A stretch of 64,000 nucleotides of DNA from Paenibacillus fonticola DSM 21315. Lineage in GTDB: Bacteria; Bacillota; Bacilli; Paenibacillales; Paenibacillaceae. A program made the position numbers and the translations under genes. Shown here piece by piece: positions 18,833-26,466 of the stretch. Position 1 is the stretch's first letter; every line of letters begins with the position of its first letter. The stretch covers positions 94,702 to 158,701 of the forward strand of contig NZ_KB907258.1 in assembly GCF_000381905.1 (NCBI RefSeq), read 5' to 3'. The notes beneath the pieces are model-generated. The model searched no databases, was not told the origin of the DNA, and was given only the letters and a program-made list of their open reading frames with translations.

Positions 18833-18864
18833 AAGTCCCGCCTTCAAAAGGAGGTACGGGACTT
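18833..18864 (-). other. Hairpin in the acpP-fabF gap
   Basis: AAGTCCCG (18833-18840) pairs with CGGGACTT (18857-18864), with inner CCT/AGG pairing. It follows the acpP stop by about 10 bases with no T-run. A stem directly after acpP would fit the common need for much more acyl carrier protein than FabF, through 3'-end stabilisation or partial termination; that role is inference. Confidence 0.45.
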
Positions 18865-18873
18865 TGAATGACA

Positions 18874-19107
18874 TTAGGTATGAGATTGTATGTAGTTTAC
18901 AACTTCACCTACAGTCGTAATCTTCTCTGCATCTTCATCTGAAATTTCCAGATCAAATTCATCTTCGAGCTCCATAACCAATTCAACAACATCGAGCGAA
19001 TCAGCACCAAGGTCATCTTTGAAAGACGCTTCAAGCGTCACTTCAGCTTCATCTGCGCCGAGGCGATCCACAACGATGCGTTTTACGCGTTCCAATACAT
19101 CAGACAT
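18874..19107 (-). CDS. acpP: Acyl carrier protein
   Basis: The 77-residue acidic protein has the 4'-phosphopantetheine attachment motif [15 protein letters not shown], with the serine near residue 37. It carries growing acyl chains for FabD, FabH, FabG and FabF, all encoded in the same run, and for PlsX. Length and sequence are typical. A GGAGGTGAACC ribosome binding site precedes the ATG. The gap of about 120 bp to fabF contains a hairpin. Confidence 0.98.
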   Translation of the reverse strand: MSDVLERVKRIVVDRLGADEAEVTLEASFKDDLGADSLDVVELVMELEDEFDLEISDEDAEKITTVGEVVNYIQSHT

Positions 19108-19176
19108 TCCGGTTCACCTCCTCTTTCGTATTATACGAAAATTAAAATCAAAATGCCATAGAAGCGAAACTCAAAA

Positions 19177-19926
19177 TCACATATACATTCCGCCATCTAC
19201 ATGCAGCGTTTGCCCCGTCATATAAGATGCGGCATCCGAAGCGAGGAAAACAGCGACTTTGGCGATTTCTTCCGGCTGTCCCAGACGGGCAAGCGGAATG
19301 TCGCCAAGCAGTCCTTGCCGCAATTCCTCAGGCAGCTGATCGGTCATATCCGTCGCGATAAACCCCGGTGCAATACAGTTCACCGTAATGTTCCGGCTCG
19401 CCAGTTCGCGCGCAGACGATTTGGTAAGACCGATTACGCCGGCCTTGGCCGCGACATAGTTGGCCTGGCCCGCATTGCCAAGCACACCGACGACGGATGA
19501 AATATTAATAATACGTCCTGAGCGCTGCTTCATCATCGGGCGGGTTACCGCTTTAATCCCGTTGAATACACCCTTCAGATTCGTCTCAATGACAGCGTCG
19601 AACTCTTCTTCTTTCATACGCATTATTAGATTATCTCTAGTAATCCCCGCGTTATTCACCAAAATATCAATCCGCCCCCACGCATCCAGGGTCTGTTTGA
19701 CAATGGCATCGAATTGCGCGCTGTCACCCACATGGCCTTTCACCGCAAATGCCTCTACGCCAAGCGCTTCAATTTCACGGACGACAGAAGCAGCAGCTTC
19801 TTCGTTACCAGCGTAATTAACGGCAACATTTGCACCACCCTCGGCAAGCGCAAGCGCGATGGCACGCCCGATCCCGCGGGAAGCCCCCGTCACCAGGGCA
19901 GCCTGGCCACTTAGCTGTTTTGTCAT
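19177..19926 (-). CDS. fabG: 3-oxoacyl-ACP reductase
   Basis: The 249-residue short-chain dehydrogenase has the Rossmann motif [21 protein letters not shown], the Ser in INISSVVG, and the catalytic YVAAKAG. It reduces 3-ketoacyl-ACP with NADPH. The frame stays open 40 codons upstream to 20046, but the start chosen is the ATG at 19924-19926 ([14 protein letters not shown]), with AAAGGAGAG about 5 bases upstream. It lies between fabD and acpP. Confidence 0.97.
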   Translation of the reverse strand: MTKQLSGQAALVTGASRGIGRAIALALAEGGANVAVNYAGNEEAAASVVREIEALGVEAFAVKGHVGDSAQFDAIVKQTLDAWGRIDILVNNAGITRDNLIMRMKEEEFDAVIETNLKGVFNGIKAVTRPMMKQRSGRIINISSVVGVLGNAGQANYVAAKAGVIGLTKSSARELASRNITVNCIAPGFIATDMTDQLPEELRQGLLGDIPLARLGQPEEIAKVAVFLASDAASYMTGQTLHVDGGMYM

Positions 19927-20113
19927 TGCATTCTCTCCTTTCCTAGAGTATAACGTAGCGTAAGGCTGCTGCGTTGCGAGCCCTAAAGCGAACAGCAGAC
20001 ACACCGTTTTAACACTGAGCTGTATTCTAAAGCTGCACCCTAGCAACAGAAACCTAGGAGCTGAGCTGCAATATCCCAGAAGCTTCAGACCTTAACAGCC
20101 ATTTCACCCTAGA

Positions 20114-20147
20114 AGCTGCAGAATACTATTAGCTGCAGAATACTAAT
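20114..20147. repeat. 17-bp tandem repeat between fabD and fabG
   Basis: AGCTGCAGAATACTA occurs twice in tandem at 20114-20130 and 20131-20147, each with a 2-base variable end. Looser AGCTGCA/CCTAG copies extend back to about 20020. The array covers most of the gap between fabD and fabG; no promoter or hairpin role is evident. Confidence 0.6.
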
Positions 20148-20149
20148 AG

Positions 20150-21085
20150 CTACAGCAGTGCCGCAGCCGTTTGTTCCAAGCTCTCAAAACTATTTACGTT
20201 ATATGTCTTGACGTCGCGGCTTATTTTCTTAATCAATCCGGTCAGCACACTGCCAGGGCCAATTTCCACAAAAGTATCGACGCCTTGCGATAACAGCCAA
20301 GAAACGCTGTCCTCCCACAGCACGGGGGAATATACTTGTTCGACCAGCAGCCTGGCGATGTCCTCGGCCTGCCGGACCGAACTTGCCGTGACATTAGCAA
20401 CAACCGGGATCGATGCATCCCCGATCTCCAACTCGGCCAGCTTCCCGCCAAGACGCTCTGCCGCTGGCTTCATCAAAGAGGAATGGAACGGTCCGCTTAC
20501 TTCCAGCGGAATTGCCCGTTTGGCGCCAATCTCTTTTACACGCGCCACCACCGCTGCTACGCCTTCACTGCTCCCCGAAACAACGATCTGCCCCGGACAG
20601 TTGATGTTCGCCAGCTCTACCAGATTCCCGCCAGACGTAATTTCAGCGCACAATCCAGCCAGCGCTTCTCGTTCCCCGCCCAACACTGCAGCCATGGCCC
20701 CTTGCCCGCTCGGCACGGCCTGCTCCATAAATTCACCGCGCGCCCTTACCGTAGCGACCGCATCCGCAAAGCTAAGTGCTCCGGCGGCCGTCAACGCGCT
20801 GTATTCGCCCAAACTGTGGCCGGCCACAAAGTCTGGGGATATTCCTTTCGCGGCAAAAGCTTCATAAAGCACCATGCTTGTAGTCAGCAGCGCAGGCTGT
20901 GTATTGGCCGTTTGCTTGAGTTCTTTTTCGGGCCCTTCAAAAATTAGCTTGGTCAGCGGAAAGCCCAGCACTTCATCCGCCTGATCGAACAGCTGCCGGG
21001 AATCCGGCATCGCGTCATAAATATCTTTGCCCATTCCCACGCTTTGAGAACCCTGTCCCGGAAATACAAATGCCAGCTTCCCCAT
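20150..21085 (-). CDS. fabD: Malonyl-CoA:ACP transacylase
   Basis: The 311-residue enzyme transfers malonyl groups from CoA to acyl carrier protein. The active-site serine is in GHSLGEYSA near residue 92, with FPGQGSQ at the N-terminus and the catalytic His in SGPFHSSLM near residue 200. The C-terminus has the FVEIGPGSVLTGL block. It is downstream of fabH by about 100 bp in the same run. Confidence 0.97.
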   Translation of the reverse strand: MGKLAFVFPGQGSQSVGMGKDIYDAMPDSRQLFDQADEVLGFPLTKLIFEGPEKELKQTANTQPALLTTSMVLYEAFAAKGISPDFVAGHSLGEYSALTAAGALSFADAVATVRARGEFMEQAVPSGQGAMAAVLGGEREALAGLCAEITSGGNLVELANINCPGQIVVSGSSEGVAAVVARVKEIGAKRAIPLEVSGPFHSSLMKPAAERLGGKLAELEIGDASIPVVANVTASSVRQAEDIARLLVEQVYSPVLWEDSVSWLLSQGVDTFVEIGPGSVLTGLIKKISRDVKTYNVNSFESLEQTAAALL

Positions 21086-21185
21086 AAATCGTCAGCACCC
21101 TTTCTTAGCCACTCCATCACATATGTTCGAGTCCAGACATGCCGTCTAGCCGCATGAAGTTGTATAAATTATAATCATTTCAAAA

Positions 21186-22172
21186 TTACCAAACGAGTAC
21201 GGAAGCTCCCCAGGTCAATCCTCCGCCAAAGCCAACCAATAGCACCGTATCGCCCGCCTGAACGCGTCCCTCCTCCGCCGCCTCGACCAAAGCAAGCGGA
21301 ATCGAAGCCGCCGATGTGTTTGCGTACTTATCCACGTTGATGACGCATTTCTCCTCGGGCAAATCCAGCCGCTGCATAGCGGATTGGATAATGCGGATGT
21401 TCGCCTGGTGAGGAACAAACAGATCTATTTCGCTCTTATCCTTACCGGCTTTACGCAGCACTTCCTCCGTAGCCGTTCCCATGACACGGACCGCAAATTT
21501 GAATACTTCACGTCCATTCATGTAAATGAAGTGCTTGCCGCTTTGGATCGTCTCGGCCGAAGCGGGATAGCGCGAACCGCCTCCCTCCAGCTTCAGCAGC
21601 TCGCCTCCAGCGCCTTCTGCCCCAAGATCGAAGGAGAGGAAGCCTCTGCCTTCCGGTACTTCCCCGAGCACGACGGCTCCTGCACCATCACCGAACAGGA
21701 CGCAGGTGTTGCGATCCGTATAATCCGTAATACGGGACAAAGTATCCGCCCCGATAACGAGCGCATTACTGTACATTCCCGTTTGAATAAAACCATTCGC
21801 CACGGCAAGACTGTATACAAACCCGGAACAGGCCGCAGACAAATCAAACGCCGCCGCTTTCTTGGCTCCAAGCTTCTCCTGCAGTATGCAAGCGGTGGAA
21901 GGAAACGTCATATCCGGCGTCACTGTGGCCACAATGATCAATTCCAAATTTTCAGCTGTAATTCCCGCAGATTTCAGCGCGCGCACAGCGGCTTCATAAG
22001 CCAAATCCGAGGTCGCCTGCTCTGGAGCTGCAATATGCCGCTCCCGAATTCCCGTACGCGATACGATCCATTCATCATTTGTTTCTACCATCGTCTCTAA
22101 TTCAGCATTCGTTAATACTCGCTCAGGAACGTACTTCCCTGTTCCGATGATGCCTACTGAACGTGCTTTCAT
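21186..22172 (-). CDS. fabH: Beta-ketoacyl-ACP synthase III
   Basis: The 328-residue enzyme starts fatty-acid synthesis from acyl-CoA and malonyl-ACP and sets branched-chain primer choice in Bacillota. The catalytic residues are visible: Cys in AACSGFVYSLA, His in PHQANIRII and Asn in NTSAASIP. The start is the ATG at 22170-22172, which shares one base with the plsX stop (TGATG), so translation is probably coupled; a GTG one codon upstream is an alternative. Confidence 0.97.
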   Translation of the reverse strand: MKARSVGIIGTGKYVPERVLTNAELETMVETNDEWIVSRTGIRERHIAAPEQATSDLAYEAAVRALKSAGITAENLELIIVATVTPDMTFPSTACILQEKLGAKKAAAFDLSAACSGFVYSLAVANGFIQTGMYSNALVIGADTLSRITDYTDRNTCVLFGDGAGAVVLGEVPEGRGFLSFDLGAEGAGGELLKLEGGGSRYPASAETIQSGKHFIYMNGREVFKFAVRVMGTATEEVLRKAGKDKSEIDLFVPHQANIRIIQSAMQRLDLPEEKCVINVDKYANTSAASIPLALVEAAEEGRVQAGDTVLLVGFGGGLTWGASVLVW

Positions 22173-23176
22173 CACTCTACCACTCGCTTCCCGCTGATTT
22201 CCAGTGAAATACTCTCTGTCAAACTGCTCTGAATCGCTGTTCTTGCCTGCCTTACCGCATTCTTGATCGCCTCGCCGTCAGAGGAGCCGTGGCCCTTTAC
22301 AACGAGCCCGCTAAGACCCAGCAGCGGAGCGCCGCCATGCTCCTTGTAGTCCAGCATCTCCTTCAATCCCCGGAAGGATGGCATCAGTAGACCGGCGGCC
22401 AGCTTATTTTTTAATGATTTGGTGAACTCCTGCTTCAGAATCGAAAATATGGCCTCGGCGGTTCCTTCCAGCGCCTTCAGTAAAATATTGCCGGCAAATC
22501 CGTCGCAAACAAGCACGTCACAAGCACCAGTCAAAACATCTCTTGCTTCGACATTGCCCACAAAATGAATTGGAAGCTGCTGAATCAGCGGGTATGCTGC
22601 CTTCGTCAGTTCATTCCCCTTCGTTTCTTCCGTCCCCACATTGAGGAGGCCGACGCGCGGTGTTCGGATGCCATGTACTTTCTCACGATAAATGCTGCCC
22701 ATCAACGCATACTGAGCCAGGTGCTCCGGCTTCGCATCCATATTGGCGCCAAGATCCAGCGCCAGCACCCCTTGCCCGTCCATCGTCGGAATCATCGGCG
22801 CCAGCGCCGGACGCTCAATGCCGCTCATCCGCCCGACTACGAGCAGTCCCGTCGTCATTAACGCGCCGGTGTTGCCTGCGGAGATCATCGCCTCCGCTTC
22901 ACCTTCGCGTACAAGCCTCCCTGCGACAACCATAGAAGCATCTTTCTTGCGGCGTACAGCCCTTACCGGTTCATCGTCCGCCTCAATGATTTCAGCGGCG
23001 TGATGCAGCCGCAAATTGGACGGTACTTCCGAGCCCTTTAACAGTGGGTCCAGCTGCTCACGGTCGCCAACCAGAATAATTTCGGTATCGCTCCATTCTT
23101 TGGCCGCGGCCAGAGCGCCTTCAACGTTGCTCTGCGGCGCGTGGTCACCGCCCATGGCATCAATGGCGACTCTCAT
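22172..23176 (-). CDS. plsX: Phosphate acyltransferase PlsX
   Basis: The 334-residue protein starts MRVAIDAMGGDHAPQ, the family signature, at the ATG 23174-23176 after AAGGAGGAAGTCAGC. PlsX makes acyl-phosphate from acyl-ACP for phospholipid synthesis by PlsY. The conserved ISAGNTGALM and VGNVEARDVLTGACDVLVCDGF blocks are present. Its start lies inside the fapR tail, overlapping by 17 bp, and its stop overlaps fabH, so three genes are tightly coupled. Confidence 0.97.
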   Translation of the reverse strand: MRVAIDAMGGDHAPQSNVEGALAAAKEWSDTEIILVGDREQLDPLLKGSEVPSNLRLHHAAEIIEADDEPVRAVRRKKDASMVVAGRLVREGEAEAMISAGNTGALMTTGLLVVGRMSGIERPALAPMIPTMDGQGVLALDLGANMDAKPEHLAQYALMGSIYREKVHGIRTPRVGLLNVGTEETKGNELTKAAYPLIQQLPIHFVGNVEARDVLTGACDVLVCDGFAGNILLKALEGTAEAIFSILKQEFTKSLKNKLAAGLLMPSFRGLKEMLDYKEHGGAPLLGLSGLVVKGHGSSDGEAIKNAVRQARTAIQSSLTESISLEISGKRVVE

Positions 23177-23780
23177 GCTGACTTCCTCCTTCGTGACTAT
23201 CATCTACTGCAGAGCGGTAAATGACGAAATTCCCCTGAAACACCATCTCTTCGCCGACATAGGTGAACACCTCTACTTTGGCCTTGCCCTTGTTGCCGGA
23301 CACTGGACGGACATAAGCTTTGGCAATACACTTCTCGCCCAAATGAACCGATCGGATAAAACGGATATCCGCTGAGAAGGTAAGCGCAATCTCATCATTG
23401 ATCACTGCCACAGCTAGTGAATTGGCCTGGGCAAATACATGATGCCCCCGCGCGATCCCCGTCCGGGAAAAGACATGCTCCTTGCTTATTTCAAAAATAG
23501 AAATGCCGCTCTTATCCAGCTGCAAATCGACGATTTCGCCAATAACTTCGTGAAGCGGCAATGAGCGCACCTGATCATAGGAGCGTTCCGCCATCAGCTT
23601 CATCCGCTCCCTAAGCTCGGGAATGCCGAGCTCCATCCGATCCAGCCGTATCGTCTGGATGCTAACTTTCAGCTGACGGGTCAACTCCTGATCTGTCACG
23701 AATGGATTTTCCTCGATCAGCTTGACGAGCCGCTGCTGCCTAGCCCTTTTGGGCAAACGTTCGATGGGACTCACCCCCAA
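23160..23780 (-). CDS. fapR: FapR, malonyl-CoA-responsive repressor of lipid synthesis
   Basis: FapR represses the fatty-acid and phospholipid genes and is released by malonyl-CoA. The protein has a DeoR-like N-terminal helix-turn-helix (DQELTRQLKVSIQTIRLDRMELGIPELRERM) and a C-terminal hot-dog ligand domain (ISIFEISKEHVFSRTGIARGHHVFAQ, TFSADIRFIRSVHLGE). The start is uncertain: TTG at 23780, GTG at 23774 and TTG at 23756 are all in frame; GGGGGTGAG best serves the last. It heads the fapR-plsX-fabH-fabD-fabG-acpP run, and its own operator lies at 23817-23834. Confidence 0.95.
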   Translation of the reverse strand: MGVSPIERLPKRARQQRLVKLIEENPFVTDQELTRQLKVSIQTIRLDRMELGIPELRERMKLMAERSYDQVRSLPLHEVIGEIVDLQLDKSGISIFEISKEHVFSRTGIARGHHVFAQANSLAVAVINDEIALTFSADIRFIRSVHLGEKCIAKAYVRPVSGNKGKAKVEVFTYVGEEMVFQGNFVIYRSAVDDSHEGGSQHESRH

Positions 23781-23816
23781 ATGATTCTATTTATATGTAA
23801 AACTTCCCGCATCAAT

Positions 23817-23834
23817 TTAGAACCAGGTACTAGG
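23817..23834 (-). promoter_or_regulatory. FapR operator
   Basis: On the minus strand CCTAGTACCTGGTTCTAA matches the known FapR box core TTAGTACCTG-N-TACTAA in spacing and in most bases, as an imperfect palindrome centred on ACCTGGT. It overlaps the downstream edge of the -10 hexamer of the fapR promoter, the expected position for autorepression. Only one such box was noticed in the fab region, consistent with one transcript. Confidence 0.8.
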
Positions 23835-23860
23835 ATAGAGTATAAAACATCTCTTTGCAA
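23832..23860 (-). promoter_or_regulatory. Promoter of the fapR-plsX-fab operon
   Basis: TTGCAA (23855-23860), a 17-bp spacer and TATCCT (23832-23837) on the minus strand form a moderate sigma-A promoter. The FapR box starts within its -10 element. Transcription would start near 23825, about 45-70 bases before the fapR start. Confidence 0.7.
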
Positions 23861-23904
23861 AAATAAAGAGAAAGAAATTAACAGCCCCCTCTTTCGATAA
23901 AGAA

Positions 23905-23941
23905 ACAATAAAAACAGCACTCCAGATAAGGAAGTGCTGTT
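23905..23941 (-). terminator. Intrinsic terminator after rpmF
   Basis: On the minus strand AACAGCACT (23933-23941) pairs with AGTGCTGTT (23913-23921) and is followed by TTTATTGTT. It ends the ylbN-rpmF transcript just before the fapR promoter, so the ribosomal and lipid operons are separate. Confidence 0.85.
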
Positions 23942-23965
23942 TAAATTTTGAGATCAATATCAGGA

Positions 23966-24139
23966 TTAACCTTTGATAACTTCTCTCGATTTGTATGTTC
24001 CGCAAACTTTACATACGTGGTGAGCAAGCTTCAATTCTCCGCATTGTTCACATTTTACCATGCCCGGCACAGCCAATTTGAAATGCGTGCGGCGTTTGTC
24101 GCGGCGCGTTTTGGACGTTCTCCGTTGAGGTACTGCCAT
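23966..24139 (-). CDS. rpmF: 50S ribosomal protein L32
   Basis: The 57-residue protein starts [20 protein letters not shown], the standard L32 N-terminus. It keeps the zinc-binding form with CEQC and CKVC pairs, so it is the C+ paralogue. The ATG at 24137-24139 has AAGGAGGTG 6 bases upstream. It follows ylbN and precedes fapR and plsX, the classic rpmF-plsX-fab arrangement. Confidence 0.97.
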   Translation of the reverse strand: MAVPQRRTSKTRRDKRRTHFKLAVPGMVKCEQCGELKLAHHVCKVCGTYKSREVIKG

Positions 24140-24191
24140 GGTTCCCACCTCCTTAATGAAGTCAACCTTATTACGGTGTCACATTGTAATT

Positions 24192-24710
24192 TCATTTTTT
24201 AAAAAAGTCACCGAGCGCTGCCAGCCGTGGATCTATCCGTTCCTTCTCGCAGTCGCAATCCCGTTCGTTCAAGTCCGTCCCGCAGCTGGGACAAAGTCCC
24301 TTGCAGTCTTCCTTGCAAACGGCAGCATATGGAAGATTGAGAAGCAAAGCTTCTTCAATATATGGATTCAAGTCCACTTGATCTTCGGCAATCAGCCGAA
24401 TGTCATCCTCTTCTTCATTCTGCCCTTCTTCTTCGGGGGTGTCAATGCGTTTGAAAGTTTCCTCAAATTCGATATCGACTTTACGTTTCAAAGGCTTAAG
24501 GCAGCGGGAGCAGGACATGTCCATTTCCGCGGACAGCATACCTGTCACCTCGACTACATTCCCTTCCACGTACACAGCGGTCAAGTCGCATACAAGCGGA
24601 CTGATGCCGTGAATGTCATTGCGTCCTTTGACGACATGATTCATATCGAGAGCTTCCTGCAGCTGCTTCGGCCCGTCGTGAGCCGCCATCTGGCGAAATC
24701 TAAAATTCAT
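24192..24710 (-). CDS. ylbN: YceD/DUF177 family protein (YlbN)
   Basis: The 172-residue protein starts MNFRFRQMAAHDGPKQLQEA at the ATG 24708-24710 with GGAGTGAT upstream. It has the DUF177 features CSRCLKPL in the middle and a cysteine cluster near the C-terminus (CKEDCKGLCPSCGTDLNERD) that probably binds zinc. The family is always next to rpmF and is linked in plants and bacteria to 23S rRNA accumulation or processing; the exact role is not settled. It is co-transcribed with rpmF from the promoter at 24738-24767. Confidence 0.93.
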   Translation of the reverse strand: MNFRFRQMAAHDGPKQLQEALDMNHVVKGRNDIHGISPLVCDLTAVYVEGNVVEVTGMLSAEMDMSCSRCLKPLKRKVDIEFEETFKRIDTPEEEGQNEEEDDIRLIAEDQVDLNPYIEEALLLNLPYAAVCKEDCKGLCPSCGTDLNERDCDCEKERIDPRLAALGDFFKK

Positions 24711-24737
24711 GAGTATCACTCCAAACAAACAAAAATT

Positions 24738-24767
24738 ATTATACCGATTTTAAGTAAGTTTTGTCAA
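24738..24767 (-). promoter_or_regulatory. Consensus promoter of ylbN-rpmF
   Basis: TTGACA (24762-24767), an 18-bp spacer and TATAAT (24738-24743) on the minus strand match the consensus in all 12 positions. The start site would be near 24731, about 20 bases before the ylbN ATG, giving a short leader. Confidence 0.9.
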
Positions 24768-24799
24768 CAGCAAAGCGGGAACTGCTTCTCTTTCTCACT

Positions 24800-24873
24800 A
24801 ATATTACACATATTATGAAATACGTCCATCCGCATGAATATTACACGCAGTATAAAATACGTCTATCCACATG
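24800..24873. repeat. Two tandem 37-bp repeats upstream of tmcAL
   Basis: Positions 24800-24836 and 24837-24873 are adjacent copies of a 37-bp unit, each beginning AATATTACAC and ending in CATCC-CATG or TATCC-CATG, with about six differences. They lie between the divergent ylbN promoter and tmcAL. Paired copies in a promoter gap could be binding sites for one regulator. Confidence 0.8.
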
Positions 24874-24956
24874 TTTTCAATAGGAGGCAGCTTCGAAAAA
24901 AATCACCGTCATGTTATAGTCATAAATAATATACCTGAAAAGGTGGTCACGATAAG

Positions 24957-26210
24957 TTGAGCGTTGTCGGAGTAATCGTTGAATATAACCCCTTTCACAA
25001 CGGACATGCCCTCCATCTTGCGGAAGCCAAACGGCTCGCTGCGGCTGAAGGCGTCATCGCCGTCATGAGCGGCGATTTCCTGCAGCGCGGCGAACCTGCG
25101 CTCGTCAGCAAATGGGCGCGGGCCGAAATGGCGCTGCATGCCGGCGCCGATCTCGTGCTGGAGCTGCCGGTCGCATACGCGGCCCAGCCCGCCGAGTGGT
25201 TTGCGTACGGCGCCGCGGCGCTGCTCGATGCGACGGGCATCGTGTCGCATCTCTGCTTCGGCAGCGAGGCGGGCACGCTCGCCGAGCTGCAGCCGCTCGC
25301 CCGGCAGCTCGCGGGCGAGAGCGGCGCGCTCAAGGCGGCCATCGCGGAGGAGCTCGCCACCGGGGCGAGCTATCCCGCGGCCTACGCCGCCGCTGCCGCG
25401 AGATGCGGGGCCGCCCCTGCGGGCGGCGACCCGGGCGCCGCGGCCGCTGCCGCGAAAGCGCTGCTGGAGCAGCCCAACAACAGCCTTGGGCTGCACTACC
25501 TCATCGCGCTGCAGCGGCTTGGCAGCCGGATCACGCCGCTCACCGTGCGGCGTGAAGGCGCCGGCTACCACGACGCCAAGCCCGGCGACGCGGACATCGC
25601 CAGCGCCACCGCCATACGCGGGCTGATCGCGGGCGAAGGCGGTCTGAAGGCCGCCGCCCCCTACATTCCGCCCTTTACGGCGGAAATCCTCGCCCGGGAA
25701 TTTAGGGCCGGGCGAGGTCCTGTCACTTGGGAGAGCTTCGCGGCACCGCTCTTCCACCAGCTGTTGACAAGCTCTCCGGCCAAGCTTGCCGAGCATCATG
25801 AGGTTACCGAAGGTTTAGAGCATCGCATCAAAAAAATGCTCCCCGGGCTGCAACAGCTCACCGTAAACGAGCTGCTGATGAAGCTGAAAACCAAACGCTA
25901 CACCTACACGAAATTACAGCGCATGCTGCTGCACATTTTACTGCAGCACCAGCGCTCCGCTCTGTCCCCGCAGGAATTGGCCATAGGTCCAGGCTACATA
26001 AGGGTGCTCGGATTTAGCAGCAAAGGCAGAGCAATGCTGCGGCAAATGAAAACCCGCTGTCCCCTGCCCATCGTCACTAGAGCAGCAAGCTTGACCCATC
26101 CCCGCCTCGATCTGGATATACGGGCTGCTGCGGCTTATGCGAACGCTATGCCTATCCGGAACAGCTCTGAAGTGTTTAGAGAATACCGGCAGCCGCCAAT
26201 TACAATTTGA
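24957..26210 (+). CDS. tmcAL: tRNA(Met) cytidine acetate ligase TmcAL (YlbM)
   Basis: The 417-residue protein starts VVGVIVEYNPFHNGHALHL after the start codon, with the nucleotidyltransferase HxGH-type motif FHNGH, then MSGDFLQRGEPALVSKWARAEMAL. These are hallmarks of TmcAL, which uses acetate and ATP to acetylate C34 of elongator tRNA-Met. The start is a TTG at 24957 with AAAAGGTGG upstream. Codons of the central third (about 25100-25640) are extremely GC-rich and alanine/arginine-heavy compared with both ends. The reading frame stays intact and the C-terminus looks normal. Confidence 0.94.
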   Translation: MSVVGVIVEYNPFHNGHALHLAEAKRLAAAEGVIAVMSGDFLQRGEPALVSKWARAEMALHAGADLVLELPVAYAAQPAEWFAYGAAALLDATGIVSHLCFGSEAGTLAELQPLARQLAGESGALKAAIAEELATGASYPAAYAAAAARCGAAPAGGDPGAAAAAAKALLEQPNNSLGLHYLIALQRLGSRITPLTVRREGAGYHDAKPGDADIASATAIRGLIAGEGGLKAAAPYIPPFTAEILAREFRAGRGPVTWESFAAPLFHQLLTSSPAKLAEHHEVTEGLEHRIKKMLPGLQQLTVNELLMKLKTKRYTYTKLQRMLLHILLQHQRSALSPQELAIGPGYIRVLGFSSKGRAMLRQMKTRCPLPIVTRAASLTHPRLDLDIRAAAAYANAMPIRNSSEVFREYRQPPITI

Positions 26211-26466
26211 GCCGCCTAGAGAGCCTTTTGAAGACCGGTCTTGGAGATGTTTAGGGGCTTTTGCAAAGGGGACGGCTTCGGATGTTTAGGCGATTTTTCA
26301 GTTGGTAAATTCGATGGTATAAACGACTTTTACAGTTAACTTTTCGACGATTTGACGTTTTCTGATGACTTTTCTTGGTAGCAGTTTCGTTGTATCTACG
26401 ACTTTGCGGCTGACAATTTTTTTCGTGGTACAGCAAAAAATTTTTGCGATTGACAGCTTCAGTCGT
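26211..26466. other. Convergent gap between tmcAL and ylbL, no gene seen
   Basis: This 256-bp gap separates the two converging genes. It holds degenerate repeats of GAT/GACTTT-like words similar to the nearby coding tail of ylbL, and AT-rich stretches such as AAAAAATTTTTG near 26440. I see no convincing terminator hairpin and no likely gene. An open minus-strand frame through it is Lys/Arg-rich and lacks a ribosome binding site. Confidence 0.5.

Noticed and set aside
18833..18864. Terminator after acpP
   Set aside because: A stem is present but there is no T-run, and fabF follows on the same strand; listed as a hairpin only.
25112..25626. Long plus-strand frames rich in Arg/Ala within tmcAL
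   Set aside because: They are a consequence of high GC in the middle of tmcAL, not separate genes.
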